DNA of 5,963 nucleotides from an uncultured Nocardioides sp. (GCF_946885725.1 NZ_CAMPGZ010000226.1:1-5963); one strand, 5' to 3'. Positions 1 through 5,963 are shown, counted from the stretch's first letter. A program made the numbers and translations. Notes: generated by a model from the letters alone, not told the origin.

Positions 1-248
1 CCCGACGAGCGGAGGGGACGTGGCTCGATCACGTCCCTGGCGATGTTCGCGTCGGCGGCCGGGTGCTCGACCAGGGCGAGGATCCTGCTCGCCATGAAGC
101 GAGCCGTGCGGACCGGCGTACCACTTCGGGTCACCTCGGAGACGGTGACGAGGCCGCGCCCGGTCTCGATCTCGACCCGGCGGCCGTTCCGGGTCGCGAC
201 GATGTCGTAGGTGCGGACCTCGCCGCCCGCATCGATCACGATCTCCAC
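1..248 (-). CDS. Unrecognised protein, C-terminal part cut by the left window edge
   Basis: A minus-strand frame is open from here to the window edge. Its codons almost all end in G or C from position 248 leftward, the signature of a real gene in this genome. The visible 82 residues start (V/M)EIVIDAGGEVRTYDIV and go on to NGRRVEIETGRGLVTVSEV and then TARFMASRILALVEHPA. This looks like a small soluble protein with beta-strand-rich and then helical parts; I see no signal peptide or membrane segment, and I do not recognise the family. The GTG at 248-246 is preferred because GAGG lies 7 bases upstream and because GC-rich third positions begin there. An in-frame GTG at 296-294 would add 16 residues but has no visible Shine-Dalgarno sequence and weaker codon bias. 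The gene lies just downstream of the DUF4386 gene on the same strand and in the same frame, so co-transcription is likely. Confidence 0.72.
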   Translation of the reverse strand, partial: MEIVIDAGGEVRTYDIVATRNGRRVEIETGRGLVTVSEVTRSGTPVRTARFMASRILALVEHPAADANIARDVIEPRPLRSS

Positions 249-314
249 TCGGTCGCCTCGCACAACTTCACGGTACTCCGCGCGCCGACCGCTCACCGGG
301 CGTCGGCGGGACGG

Positions 315-1079
315 TCACAGCGCCACGTGGGGAACGTCCGGTGCCGTTCGCTGCGGCGGGATCGCGTCGCCTCTGCGGAGCCGTTCGGCCAGGGGGCTCG
401 ACGTACGGAATCCCTTCCAGGCGCAGTAGATGCCGAGCGACAGCTCCCACGCAGCTTCCGGCAGCGTGAGCAGGGCCGAGGGGCCCTCGCCGTTCTTGTA
501 GAACCCAGCCAGGATCATCAGGAAGGAGAGGATCAGGATCGGGCCGCCGACCAAGCCCAGAAGCGCCAGCCGCGGAGGCACGAGGCCTGACGTGTACATG
601 AGGTAGCCGAGCAGGATCCCATTGCCGATGCCGGCCACGAGTCCGGGGCCCCACTGGAACGCCCACTCGTAGGTGTGCGCGAGGCTGTCGCCCTGAGCCT
701 GGAGCGTGACCGCCTCGACGCCGCCGGCGCCGTTCATGGCGGCGATGACGGATATCAACGAAACGATGCTGATGAGACCGATGGCGGCGAACACCGACTC
801 CATCGTCCGGGCGGCCACGTAGCTGATCGCGATCGTCTCACTCTGCCGACGGGCGATCGGGTACAGCACCAGCGCGGTCCCGAGCTGGGTGACGATCAGG
901 CCGAACTCGAGAAGCGCACCCCACTTCAGGCTCGTGGCGGAGGCGTCCGCGGCGACGAACCGCATGTTCGACCAGCTCGCCCCCGCCCCGTCGACGAAGA
1001 GCAGACGGGCCGGAATGCTCGTCACGAAGGTCCCGATGAACAGCCAGCCGAAGATCCGGCCGGTGCGGCGTACGTCCAT
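315..1079 (-). CDS. DUF4386-family six-helix membrane protein
   Basis: This 254-residue integral membrane protein has about six predicted helices, near residues 8-29, 54-74, 83-113, 141-162, 168-193 and 208-223. Three stretches match what I know of DUF4386 proteins: ARTMESVFAAIGLISIVSL (about 90-108), LVPPRLALLGLVGGPILILS (166-185) and WELSLGIYCAWKGFR (211-225). Length is normal for the family, whose biochemical role is unknown. The ATG at 1079-1077 is chosen because GAGGGGAG (1093-1086) lies 6 bases upstream and because the protein then begins MDVRRTGRIFGW, just before the first helix; the frame is open to 1175, but the added residues look non-coding. The C-terminal tail of about 30 residues is basic and proline-rich and probably cytoplasmic. 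It is divergent from the methyltransferase gene and upstream of the truncated gene at the left edge. Family call is confident; function is unknown. Confidence 0.88.
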   Translation of the reverse strand: MDVRRTGRIFGWLFIGTFVTSIPARLLFVDGAGASWSNMRFVAADASATSLKWGALLEFGLIVTQLGTALVLYPIARRQSETIAISYVAARTMESVFAAIGLISIVSLISVIAAMNGAGGVEAVTLQAQGDSLAHTYEWAFQWGPGLVAGIGNGILLGYLMYTSGLVPPRLALLGLVGGPILILSFLMILAGFYKNGEGPSALLTLPEAAWELSLGIYCAWKGFRTSSPLAERLRRGDAIPPQRTAPDVPHVAL

Positions 1080-1219
1080 GATCGACTCCCCTCGGGGCGC
1101 AGTGGGAGCCACAGTTCGCCAGCCGAAGCAGTTGACAGGCATCGCCCGAACCGGGTGGTACGGCGCCGCCGGCACGACCCGGAGGGTGTGAGCGACGACG
1201 TTCGGAGGGGACTGTTCAG
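1080..1219. promoter_or_regulatory. Divergent intergenic region with candidate -35 box
   Basis: This 140-base gap separates the divergent DUF4386 and methyltransferase genes, so it should hold promoters for both. On the plus strand a perfect TTGACA lies at 1132-1137. The best partner at 18-base spacing is TGGTAC (1156-1161), a poor -10, while TACGGC (1159-1164) is a better hexamer but sits 21 bases away. The methyltransferase start has a clear Shine-Dalgarno sequence at 1204-1210. On the minus strand GAGGGGAG (1093-1086) serves the DUF4386 start, but I could not find a convincing promoter for it. I saw no strong operator palindrome. The promoter assignment is tentative. Confidence 0.35.
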
Positions 1220-1987
1220 GTGTCCGACGGGAGAGCTGCGGAGATCGCCGTGAACCGCGAGCTCTGGGCGATCGTGAACGCGCGCTTCACGAACGGTGCG
1301 GCCGAGAGCATGTGGCGCAGGCCGGAGGTGGTGTGGGGCCTGTTCGCCGTGCCCGAGCGGGAGCTCGGCGTCCTCGGCGATGTTCAGGGCCTGGACGTCC
1401 TCGAGCTGGCCTGTGGAACGGCGTACCTCTCGGCCTGGCTCGCGCGCGCGGGCGCCCGCCCCGTCGGTCTGGACTTCTCGGGTGAGCAGCTCGCCACAGC
1501 GCGGCACCTCCAAACCCGGCTCGGTCCTGCCTTCCCCCTGGTCCACGGGGATGCCGAACGAGTCCCACTGGCCAGTGGGCGCTTCGACCTGGTGGTGAGC
1601 GAGCACGGTGCAGCTGCCTGGTGCGACCCCGAGCGCTGGTTGCCCGAGGCGGCCAGGCTGCTGCGGCCCGGCGGTCGTCTGGTCTTCCTGACGAACAGCA
1701 ATCTCTCTGCGCTGTGTGTGCCGGCCGGAGGCGGGGTTGCCGGAGATCGGCTGCTTCGCGGTCAGCGCGATGCCCGCCGAGTGCAGTGGCCGGGCGGTGG
1801 AGTCGAGTTCCATCCCTCGCACGGTGAGTGGGTACGGCGGCTGCGGAGCGCCGGCTTCGTGATCGAGGCGATGCACGAGATCTATGCGCCGGAAGCCGGC
1901 GGCGAGCACCCGTTCTACGAGATCGTGTCCCGGGAGTGGGCGACCAGGTGGCCGGTCGAGGAGCTGTGGGTGGCAGTCCGCCCCTAG
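1220..1987 (+). CDS. Class I SAM-dependent methyltransferase
   Basis: This 255-residue soluble protein has a Rossmann-type methyltransferase fold. Motif I is VLELACGTAYLSAWLA (60-75), the glycine-containing SAM-binding loop. GLDFS (83-87) ends strand 2, with Asp85 placed to bind the SAM ribose hydroxyls. HGDAERVPLASGRFDLV (109-125) supplies the adenine-binding acidic residue (Asp111) and strand 4, and LLRPGGRLVF (147-156) is the usual post-motif strand. The C-terminal stretch EWATRWPVEELWVAV (239-253) resembles a subgroup of actinobacterial methyltransferases of unknown substrate. The acceptor cannot be told; a small molecule is more likely than DNA or rRNA because no target-recognition domain is present. 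The GTG start is supported by GGAGGGG at 1204-1210, 9 bases upstream. The LuxR regulator begins 49 bases downstream on the same strand. Confidence 0.9.
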   Translation: MSDGRAAEIAVNRELWAIVNARFTNGAAESMWRRPEVVWGLFAVPERELGVLGDVQGLDVLELACGTAYLSAWLARAGARPVGLDFSGEQLATARHLQTRLGPAFPLVHGDAERVPLASGRFDLVVSEHGAAAWCDPERWLPEAARLLRPGGRLVFLTNSNLSALCVPAGGGVAGDRLLRGQRDARRVQWPGGGVEFHPSHGEWVRRLRSAGFVIEAMHEIYAPEAGGEHPFYEIVSREWATRWPVEELWVAVRP

Positions 1988-2024
1988 CGTCGACAAGCGA
2001 GCGCCTCGTCTCCTCGCGGCGACC

Positions 2025-2030
2025 TACGAT
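2025..2030 (+). promoter_or_regulatory. Candidate -10 box for a leaderless LuxR transcript
   Basis: TACGAT fits the actinobacterial -10 consensus TANNNT and ends 6 bases before the GTG at 2037. Transcription typically starts 6-7 bases after the -10, which would put the mRNA 5' end on the G of the start codon. There is no Shine-Dalgarno sequence between the methyltransferase stop and this GTG, which agrees with leaderless translation, common in actinobacteria. No good -35 hexamer is seen at 16-19 bases upstream, which is also frequent for such promoters. Inferred from sequence only. Confidence 0.5.
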
Positions 2031-2036
2031 GAACGT

Positions 2037-3671
2037 GTGACGGACGCCGTCGCGGCTCTTGATCGCGGACGCGGGGCGTTGGCGCGCGCGGCGTGGCGTG
2101 AGGCGTTCACGGCGCTGTCCGAGGCCGATCGGGCCACCGCCCTGGGGGCGTCCGACCTCGAGTCGCTGGCTCGGTGTGCGTACATGCTGGGCGAGCCGGA
2201 CACGTACGTCGCCGTGCTCGAGCGCGCACATGCGATGCACCTCGAAGCCGGCGACATGCTTCCGGCGGTGCGCGTCGCCTTCTGGATCGGCCACAGCCAC
2301 CTGTTCCGTGGTCAGGGTGGGCAGGCCAGGGGTTGGTTCGCTCGGGCGCAGCGGCTCTTCGACGAGTCCGGTGAGGACGGCCCGGAGCGCGGCTGGCTCC
2401 TGATCCCGGCATGGTTGCAGCAGATGGGCGCCGGGGACTACGAGTCGGGCTACGCGACTGCGAGTGTGGCCGTGGAGATAGCCCGCCGCTTCGAGGACAC
2501 CGACCTCTTCTGGCTCGCCCGAGGGGAGCAGGGCCGGGCGCTGATCAACATGGGCGAGGTCCACGACGGGCTCCGGCTGGTGGACGAGCTGCTCGTGGTC
2601 GCCGCCGAAGGGCGGTTGTCGCCGGTGGTGACGGGGATCGTCTACTGCAACACGATCGCGTACTGCGTCGACGCCTGCGCCTTCGACCACGCCCGAGCCT
2701 GGACCGATGCCCTGACCGAGTGGTGCGAGGGGCAACCGGAGATGGAGGAGCACTTCGGCTTCTGCCTGGTGCACCGCGCCGAGCTCCATCAGCTGAGCGG
2801 CTCCTGGGCGACTGCCCTGGAGGAGTGCGGGCGTGCTGTCGCCACGCACGCGACGGGCCAGCTCAACCAGCTCGTCCGCGGCAAGGCCGCCTACCTGCAG
2901 GGGGAGCTGCATCGCCTAGCGGGCGCCTTCGCCGACGCCGAGACGTGCTTCCGTGAGGCCAACGATCTCGGGTACGAGCCGCAGCCAGGGCTGGCCTTGC
3001 TCCGGCTGGCGCAGGGCAAGCCGGATGCTGCCGCGGCCGCGATCCGGCGTGCCATGGGCGAGGCGACGCAGGCCGTTCGTCGCGTGCGGTTGCTTCCGGC
3101 GTACGTCGAGATCGCGGTCGCGGCCGGCGAGCTCGACCGGGCCGACGCCGCGGTGCAGGAGCTCGAAGGCATGGCGTCCCACTTCGGGGACGCGGTCATC
3201 GCGATGGCGGCATGTGCCAAGGGTGCGCTCCTGCTCGCACGAGAGGAGCCCGAGGAGGCGTTGATCTGGCTTCGGCGTGGGTTGCAGGCATGGCAGCAGC
3301 TCGGTGCTCCCTACGAGTCAGCCCGAGCCCGGGTGCTGATCGGTCTCGCGTGCCGGGCGGTCGACGACCACGACACCGCCGATCTCGAGCTCGACACGGC
3401 GCGAGTCGCGTTCAGCCGCCTCGGCGCCAAGCCTGACCAGGCGCGCGTGGCCGCCCTGACCGCACAACTGGGCGCAGACGAGCGGCTCACCGCGCGCGAG
3501 ATCGAAGTGCTCCGCTCGCTGGCGTCGGGCCAGACGAACAGTGAGATCGCGGCAACCCTGTTCATCAGCGAGCACACCGTGGCACGCCATCTGCAGAACA
3601 TCTTCGGCAAGCTGGGCGTCTCGACGAGAACCGCCGCAGCGGCGTACGCCTTCGAACACCATCTGGCCTGA
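2037..3671 (+). CDS. LuxR-type HTH transcriptional regulator with helical-repeat N-terminal region
   Basis: This 544-residue cytoplasmic regulator carries a C-terminal LuxR/NarL DNA-binding domain at about 484-543. LTAREIEVLRSLASGQTNSE (484-503) and ISEHTVARHLQ (510-520) followed by NIFGKLGVSTR (521-531) hold the family hallmarks: Glu488, Gly498, Ile504-Ala505, Thr514-Val515, His518 and Lys525-Leu526. Residues 1-480 are almost wholly alpha-helical with repeated Ala/Leu helix pairs such as AFADAETCFREANDLG (297-312) and REEPEEALIWLRRGLQAW (402-419), a TPR-like pattern suited to binding a partner or ligand. I see no Walker A P-loop and no phosphoacceptor receiver domain, so it is neither a full LAL/MalT ATPase nor a response regulator. 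GTG 2037 is chosen because coding-like sequence begins there and a -10 box sits just upstream; the frame is open to 1884, but that stretch overlaps the methyltransferase. Targets are unknown; the adjacent methyltransferase or its own gene are candidates. Confidence 0.9.
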   Translation: MTDAVAALDRGRGALARAAWREAFTALSEADRATALGASDLESLARCAYMLGEPDTYVAVLERAHAMHLEAGDMLPAVRVAFWIGHSHLFRGQGGQARGWFARAQRLFDESGEDGPERGWLLIPAWLQQMGAGDYESGYATASVAVEIARRFEDTDLFWLARGEQGRALINMGEVHDGLRLVDELLVVAAEGRLSPVVTGIVYCNTIAYCVDACAFDHARAWTDALTEWCEGQPEMEEHFGFCLVHRAELHQLSGSWATALEECGRAVATHATGQLNQLVRGKAAYLQGELHRLAGAFADAETCFREANDLGYEPQPGLALLRLAQGKPDAAAAAIRRAMGEATQAVRRVRLLPAYVEIAVAAGELDRADAAVQELEGMASHFGDAVIAMAACAKGALLLAREEPEEALIWLRRGLQAWQQLGAPYESARARVLIGLACRAVDDHDTADLELDTARVAFSRLGAKPDQARVAALTAQLGADERLTAREIEVLRSLASGQTNSEIAATLFISEHTVARHLQNIFGKLGVSTRTAAAAYAFEHHLA

Positions 3672-3751
3672 CCCTGGACTACTGAATTCCGACCAGCGCA
3701 GCCGATCGCACGATGGTCCGTTCACGCGAAGACCGGTGGCCCCTTTCTCCG

Positions 3752-3757
3752 TACGGT
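3752..3757 (+). promoter_or_regulatory. Candidate -10 box upstream of the small ferredoxin-like gene
   Basis: TACGGT matches TANNNT and lies in the 122-base gap after the LuxR stop. A start about 7 bases downstream would give a leader of roughly 30 bases holding the Shine-Dalgarno AGAGGAG at 3781-3787. The -35 position at 17-base spacing reads AAGACC (3729-3734), only a partial match to TTGACA. It is therefore a tentative independent promoter for the 3794 gene. Confidence 0.3.
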
Positions 3758-3793
3758 CGTGACGTCCGACAGCCACAGCCAGAGGAGCAGGCC

Positions 3794-4093
3794 ATGTACG
3801 TCGTCGTCCAGCACACCTTCCTCGAGCCCGACGAGGCGTCGTCACGAGGCGAGAAGCTGATCAGGAACGAGGGTGCCCCTGAAGGCACGCGGGGCCTGCA
3901 GTTCTACCCCGCCCGGGACTGGTCCGTGGCGACCTGCCTCTGGGAGGCGAACAGCGTCGCCGACGTGCAGTCGTACGTCGACGACACGCTCGGAGACTCC
4001 AGTCGCAACCTCTGCTACGAGGTGGACGCCGCGAACGCCTTCGCTCGCCAGCCCCTCGGCATCGCCGAACGCCCGGCCCTCGTCGCCCCGTAG
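3794..4093 (+). CDS. Small protein of probable ferredoxin-like (dimeric alpha/beta barrel) fold
   Basis: This 99-residue soluble protein has no signal peptide or membrane helix. The order of likely elements is strand (MYVVVQHTF, 1-9), helix (DEASSRGEKLIRNEG, 13-27), strand (GLQFYPARD, 34-42), strand (VATCLWEAN, 45-53), helix (VADVQSYVDDTLG, 55-67) and strand (NLCYEVDA, 72-79). This beta-alpha-beta-beta-alpha-beta pattern is that of small dimeric alpha/beta-barrel proteins. The CLWEA motif followed by a helix recalls DUF4242 / SCO4226-like nickel-binding proteins, but the resemblance is distant and I do not claim metal binding; two cysteines (48, 74) and His7 are the only obvious candidate ligands. 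ATG 3794 is chosen because AGAGGAG (3781-3787) lies 6 bases upstream; the in-frame upstream ATG at 3713 lacks a ribosome binding site. It converges with the CPBP protease gene 54 bases away. Confidence 0.8.
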   Translation: MYVVVQHTFLEPDEASSRGEKLIRNEGAPEGTRGLQFYPARDWSVATCLWEANSVADVQSYVDDTLGDSSRNLCYEVDAANAFARQPLGIAERPALVAP

Positions 4094-4096
4094 GAA

Positions 4097-4140
4097 CGCC
4101 TCGCAGCGGTCGCATCACGCAGCCGAGGGCCGGCGAGGCG
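4097..4140. terminator. Possible bidirectional terminator hairpin between convergent genes
   Basis: CGCCTCGC (4097-4104) and GCGAGGCG (4133-4140) form a perfect 8-bp inverted repeat with a 28-base loop. The loop can add a few further pairs, for example CGG (4106-4108) with CCG. It fills most of the 54-base gap between two genes that point at each other, where a shared terminator is expected. There is no T-run on either side, so it is not a textbook intrinsic terminator, although actinobacterial terminators often lack one. Confidence 0.4.
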
Positions 4141-4147
4141 AGGTGCG

Positions 4148-4981
4148 TCATCGCTTGTCGGCCGGCATCGGCTCGGGCCGAGTGCGCTTGCCTCGCGGCA
4201 GATCGGTGGCGAGTCGCGAGGCTCCCGCAACGGCGGTGACAGCCACCGCCGCAAGCACGTACACGGCTGCGTACGACCACCAGGCGGTCGCGTCGTACGG
4301 GCTCTCGAACTCGGGCAGCAGGAATCTCGCTGCGGTGTTGATCGAGGCGTGGAAGACGATCACGATCGGGAGGTTGCCGCGGGTGCTGTTGTACAGCCAC
4401 GTGATCAACACCGAGTAGGCGAGCACTGAGAGCAGGTACGGCGCCAACTCACGCTCCGACGCGTCGGACACCAGCTCGGGCAGGTGCCAGACCGCCCAGA
4501 TCATGCCCAGGACCAGAGCAGCCCAGAGCGCGGCGTGGTGCTGCTGCATCCGGGGTAGCGCGAACCCGCGCCAGCCGACCTCTTCGAAGACGCCGATGAT
4601 CACCGCCGTGGCCACCAGCGTGCTGACGACTCCCCACCAGTCGGAGTAGACGCCGAGCCCCGGGGACGGGGCGCCTGCGGCCACCGTGACGGCGCCGGCC
4701 AGCGCAGTGAGGAGGAACGGGCCGACGAGCGCGACGGCGTACCACAGCGGGTGGACGCGCCAGTGGCCGAGCTGGCTCATCAGTGCCGCGACGGCTCGCC
4801 ATCCTCCGCTCAGCGCGGAGACGAGGAGCGCGGCGCCCAGCGGACCGAACGGCACCAGAGGCGAGCTGTCCGCATTGAGCAGCACGAGCGGCCACAGAGC
4901 CCAGGACAGCACGAAGGCCAGCAGGAAGAACAACCCCAGCTCATGCCGTGTGGTCCAGCTTCGCACGGACATTCCGCTCAT
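4148..4981 (-). CDS. CPBP-family intramembrane glutamic endopeptidase (Abi/CAAX-like)
   Basis: This 277-residue polytopic membrane protein has about eight predicted helices (near residues 14-36, 43-57, 78-103, 115-135, 149-165, 181-200, 205-222 and 231-255). It carries all the conserved CPBP/Abi motifs: EEVGWRGFALP (133-143) with the Glu-Glu-x-x-x-Arg signature (Glu133, Glu134, Arg138), WAVWHLPEL (162-170) with His166, and HASINT (211-216) with His211 and Asn215. In characterised relatives such as Rce1 these glutamates and histidines form the intramembrane catalytic site. With all of them kept, the enzyme is probably active; its substrate cannot be inferred, since bacterial members range from bacteriocin-related functions to unknown roles. 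ATG 4981-4979 follows a GAGG-containing purine stretch about 7 bases upstream; ATG 4972 (residue 4) is an alternative. The tail after 260 is basic (PRGKRTRP), so probably cytoplasmic. It is divergent from the 5232 gene. Confidence 0.92.
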   Translation of the reverse strand: MSGMSVRSWTTRHELGLFFLLAFVLSWALWPLVLLNADSSPLVPFGPLGAALLVSALSGGWRAVAALMSQLGHWRVHPLWYAVALVGPFLLTALAGAVTVAAGAPSPGLGVYSDWWGVVSTLVATAVIIGVFEEVGWRGFALPRMQQHHAALWAALVLGMIWAVWHLPELVSDASERELAPYLLSVLAYSVLITWLYNSTRGNLPIVIVFHASINTAARFLLPEFESPYDATAWWSYAAVYVLAAVAVTAVAGASRLATDLPRGKRTRPEPMPADKR

Positions 4982-5220
4982 GACGGCCCCCTCACCTCAC
5001 CTCGACATGAACCGGGTGCCTCCTGGACAGCATGTGGTCCGCTGGGTCTCCACCTCCATAGCGCGTTCATCCCAGGGATCGGCAGCCGTGCTGGGCCATG
5101 GCGCAAGCCCGGTCGCCGTCCGGACACTGGTGCCGCGGGGTCGACCGGCCAAGCCGCTGACTGCTCCTCCGTCCTTGCACCGCAGGTGCGCGTGGTCGCC
5201 CGCGATCCCGCGGAGCGATC

Positions 5221-5226
5221 GGGAGG
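5221..5226 (+). promoter_or_regulatory. Ribosome binding site that fixes the start of the 5232 gene
   Basis: GGGAGG lies 5 bases before the ATG at 5232. The reading frame is open far upstream, to 4686, across the CPBP gene on the other strand, so this site is the main reason for choosing 5232. The rest of the 250-base divergent gap (4982-5231) shows no convincing promoter; a short inverted repeat GCACC/GGTGC at 5177-5189 is too small to interpret. Confidence 0.6.
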
Positions 5227-5231
5227 TCGAC

Positions 5232-5936
5232 ATGGAGCCGCGGCCGAGCAGATGGGTCCGTGCAGGCCTCGTGGGTCTGCCTCTCTACGGACTGCTGACG
5301 TTCTGGACGACCCTCGACCCGCAGCCGGACCCGAGCCGGCGGTACGCCGCGTGGGCCCGCTACGTGACCACCGACGCGTACGTGATCAGCCATGTGATCG
5401 GCAGTGGACTCGGCACCAGCCTGAGCATCTTCGGCGTCTTCGCGCTGGCGACGTACCTGGCCTCGACTCGCGCGGGGGACCTCGGCCTGCTCGCCATGGT
5501 CGTCACGGTCCTCGCCCAGACCTTCTTCCTGATGATCATCGGGATCTCGGCCGTGGCCGCCCCGTTGGAGGGGCAGGCGTACCTGGCCGGCATCGAGGGA
5601 CTCCCGGACCTTCCGGCCACCACGGCTTCGACGGCCCAGGGGTTGATCGGGTTGCTGGTGCTGGTGCTGGGCCTCGTCGGCAACGTCCTGCTCGGTGCGG
5701 CAATCTGGCGGTCGGGAGTCCTGCCCCGGTGGACCGCGGCGGCCTGGATCGTCGCTGCGCTGCTGATGTACCCACTCGGCCTCCTGGTCGCCGCCGCAGT
5801 GACCGGCAGCACCCCACCGACCGTCCTGGTGGGCGCGTTGCTCGTCTGTGGGAGCGGCGGATGGATCGCTTGGTGCGTCCAGCGAGGCGGTACCGGCGCC
5901 GAGGCCCCGCTCCTGCCACAGCCGAGCAGGAGCTGA
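5232..5936 (+). CDS. Unrecognised six-helix integral membrane protein
   Basis: This 234-residue protein has about six predicted membrane helices, near residues 10-27, 51-76, 84-110, 136-158, 168-191 and 197-216. A short hydrophilic loop rich in Asp, Pro and Arg (29-43, DPQPDPSRRYAAWAR) follows the first helix, and a longer one (111-133) holds PLEGQAYLAGIEGLPDLP. The overall plan, with six helices, SGVLPRWTAAAWIVAALL after helix 4 and a short polar tail, is reminiscent of DUF4386-like proteins, such as the one at 315-1079, but I see no clear shared motif and do not assign it to that family. No catalytic or transporter signature is visible. Third-position GC is high throughout, so it is a real gene. 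Its stop is followed 19 bases later by another start codon with its own ribosome binding site, so the two are probably co-transcribed. Function is unknown. Confidence 0.85.
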   Translation: MEPRPSRWVRAGLVGLPLYGLLTFWTTLDPQPDPSRRYAAWARYVTTDAYVISHVIGSGLGTSLSIFGVFALATYLASTRAGDLGLLAMVVTVLAQTFFLMIIGISAVAAPLEGQAYLAGIEGLPDLPATTASTAQGLIGLLVLVLGLVGNVLLGAAIWRSGVLPRWTAAAWIVAALLMYPLGLLVAAAVTGSTPPTVLVGALLVCGSGGWIAWCVQRGGTGAEAPLLPQPSRS

Positions 5937-5955
5937 CCGGCGAGGAGCAAGTCCG

Positions 5956-5963
5956 ATGAGCAC
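5956..5963 (+). CDS. Start of the next gene, cut by the right window edge
   Basis: An ATG at 5956-5958 is preceded by GAGGAG (5942-5947) at 8-base spacing and lies 19 bases after the stop of the six-helix membrane protein gene. Only Met-Ser and two bases of the third codon are visible, so nothing can be said of the product. The strong ribosome binding site and short gap argue for a real co-transcribed gene. Confidence 0.5.

Noticed and set aside
63..590. 175-residue plus-strand open frame at the left end
   Set aside because: It runs antisense to the truncated minus-strand gene and the DUF4386 C-terminus, both of which have much better codon bias and sensible protein sequence.
1287..2912. 541-residue minus-strand open frame spanning the methyltransferase and LuxR genes
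   Set aside because: It is the antisense shadow of two well-supported genes; its product is Arg/Pro/Gly-rich with no family motif, as expected from high-GC DNA.
3691..3718. Inverted repeat GACCA/TGGTC after the LuxR stop as a terminator
   Set aside because: The arms are only 5 bases with an 18-base loop and no T-run, so chance is a sufficient explanation.
4997..5233. 78-residue minus-strand open frame in the divergent gap
   Set aside because: It has no ribosome binding site, no recognisable motif and poor codon bias, and it would overlap the expected promoter region of the 5232 gene.
4751..5959. 402-residue plus-strand open frame across the CPBP gene, the gap and the membrane protein gene
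   Set aside because: It is out of frame with the real plus-strand gene and antisense to the CPBP gene; composition is low-complexity Arg/Gly/Pro and there is no ribosome binding site.
1..5963. Search for a defence island, toxin-antitoxin pair, mobile element or CRISPR array
   Set aside because: No nuclease, helicase, transposase, integrase, short antitoxin-like gene or regular direct repeat is visible. The CPBP protease alone, though its family has been called Abi, is not evidence of a phage-defence system.

Overview
The window looks like ordinary chromosome from a high-GC Gram-positive actinobacterium. Third codon positions in the real genes are almost all G or C, GTG starts are common, one gene appears to be expressed from a leaderless promoter, and the protein families (DUF4386 membrane protein, LuxR-type regulator with a helical-repeat N-terminus, CPBP-family protease) are typical of that phylum. 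A Nocardioides-like relative would fit, but the genus cannot be fixed from this stretch. I see no tRNA, rRNA, insertion sequence, CRISPR array, integrase or phage gene.

Layout from left to right. On the minus strand there is an unrecognised gene cut by the left edge (1-248), preceded in the same direction by a six-helix DUF4386-type membrane protein (315-1079); these two are probably co-transcribed. A 140-base divergent gap follows. On the plus strand come a class I SAM-dependent methyltransferase (1220-1987), a 544-residue helical-repeat/LuxR HTH regulator (2037-3671) and a small soluble protein of probable ferredoxin-like fold (3794-4093). That gene converges on a minus-strand CPBP-family intramembrane protease (4148-4981); the 54 bases between them carry an 8-bp inverted repeat that may end transcription from both sides. 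After a second divergent gap of 250 bases, an unrecognised six-helix membrane protein (5232-5936) is followed by the first bases of another gene with its own ribosome binding site (5956 onward).

How the genes relate. The methyltransferase and LuxR regulator are adjacent and co-oriented, 49 bases apart, but the regulator seems to have its own promoter, so they need not form a strict operon. Three of the eight genes encode multi-pass membrane proteins. Nothing in the sequence ties the set into one pathway, and I found no convincing evidence of a new multi-gene system. The best second-look items are the leaderless start of the LuxR gene, the in-frame arrangement of the two leftmost genes, the small ferredoxin-like protein and the convergent inverted repeat.
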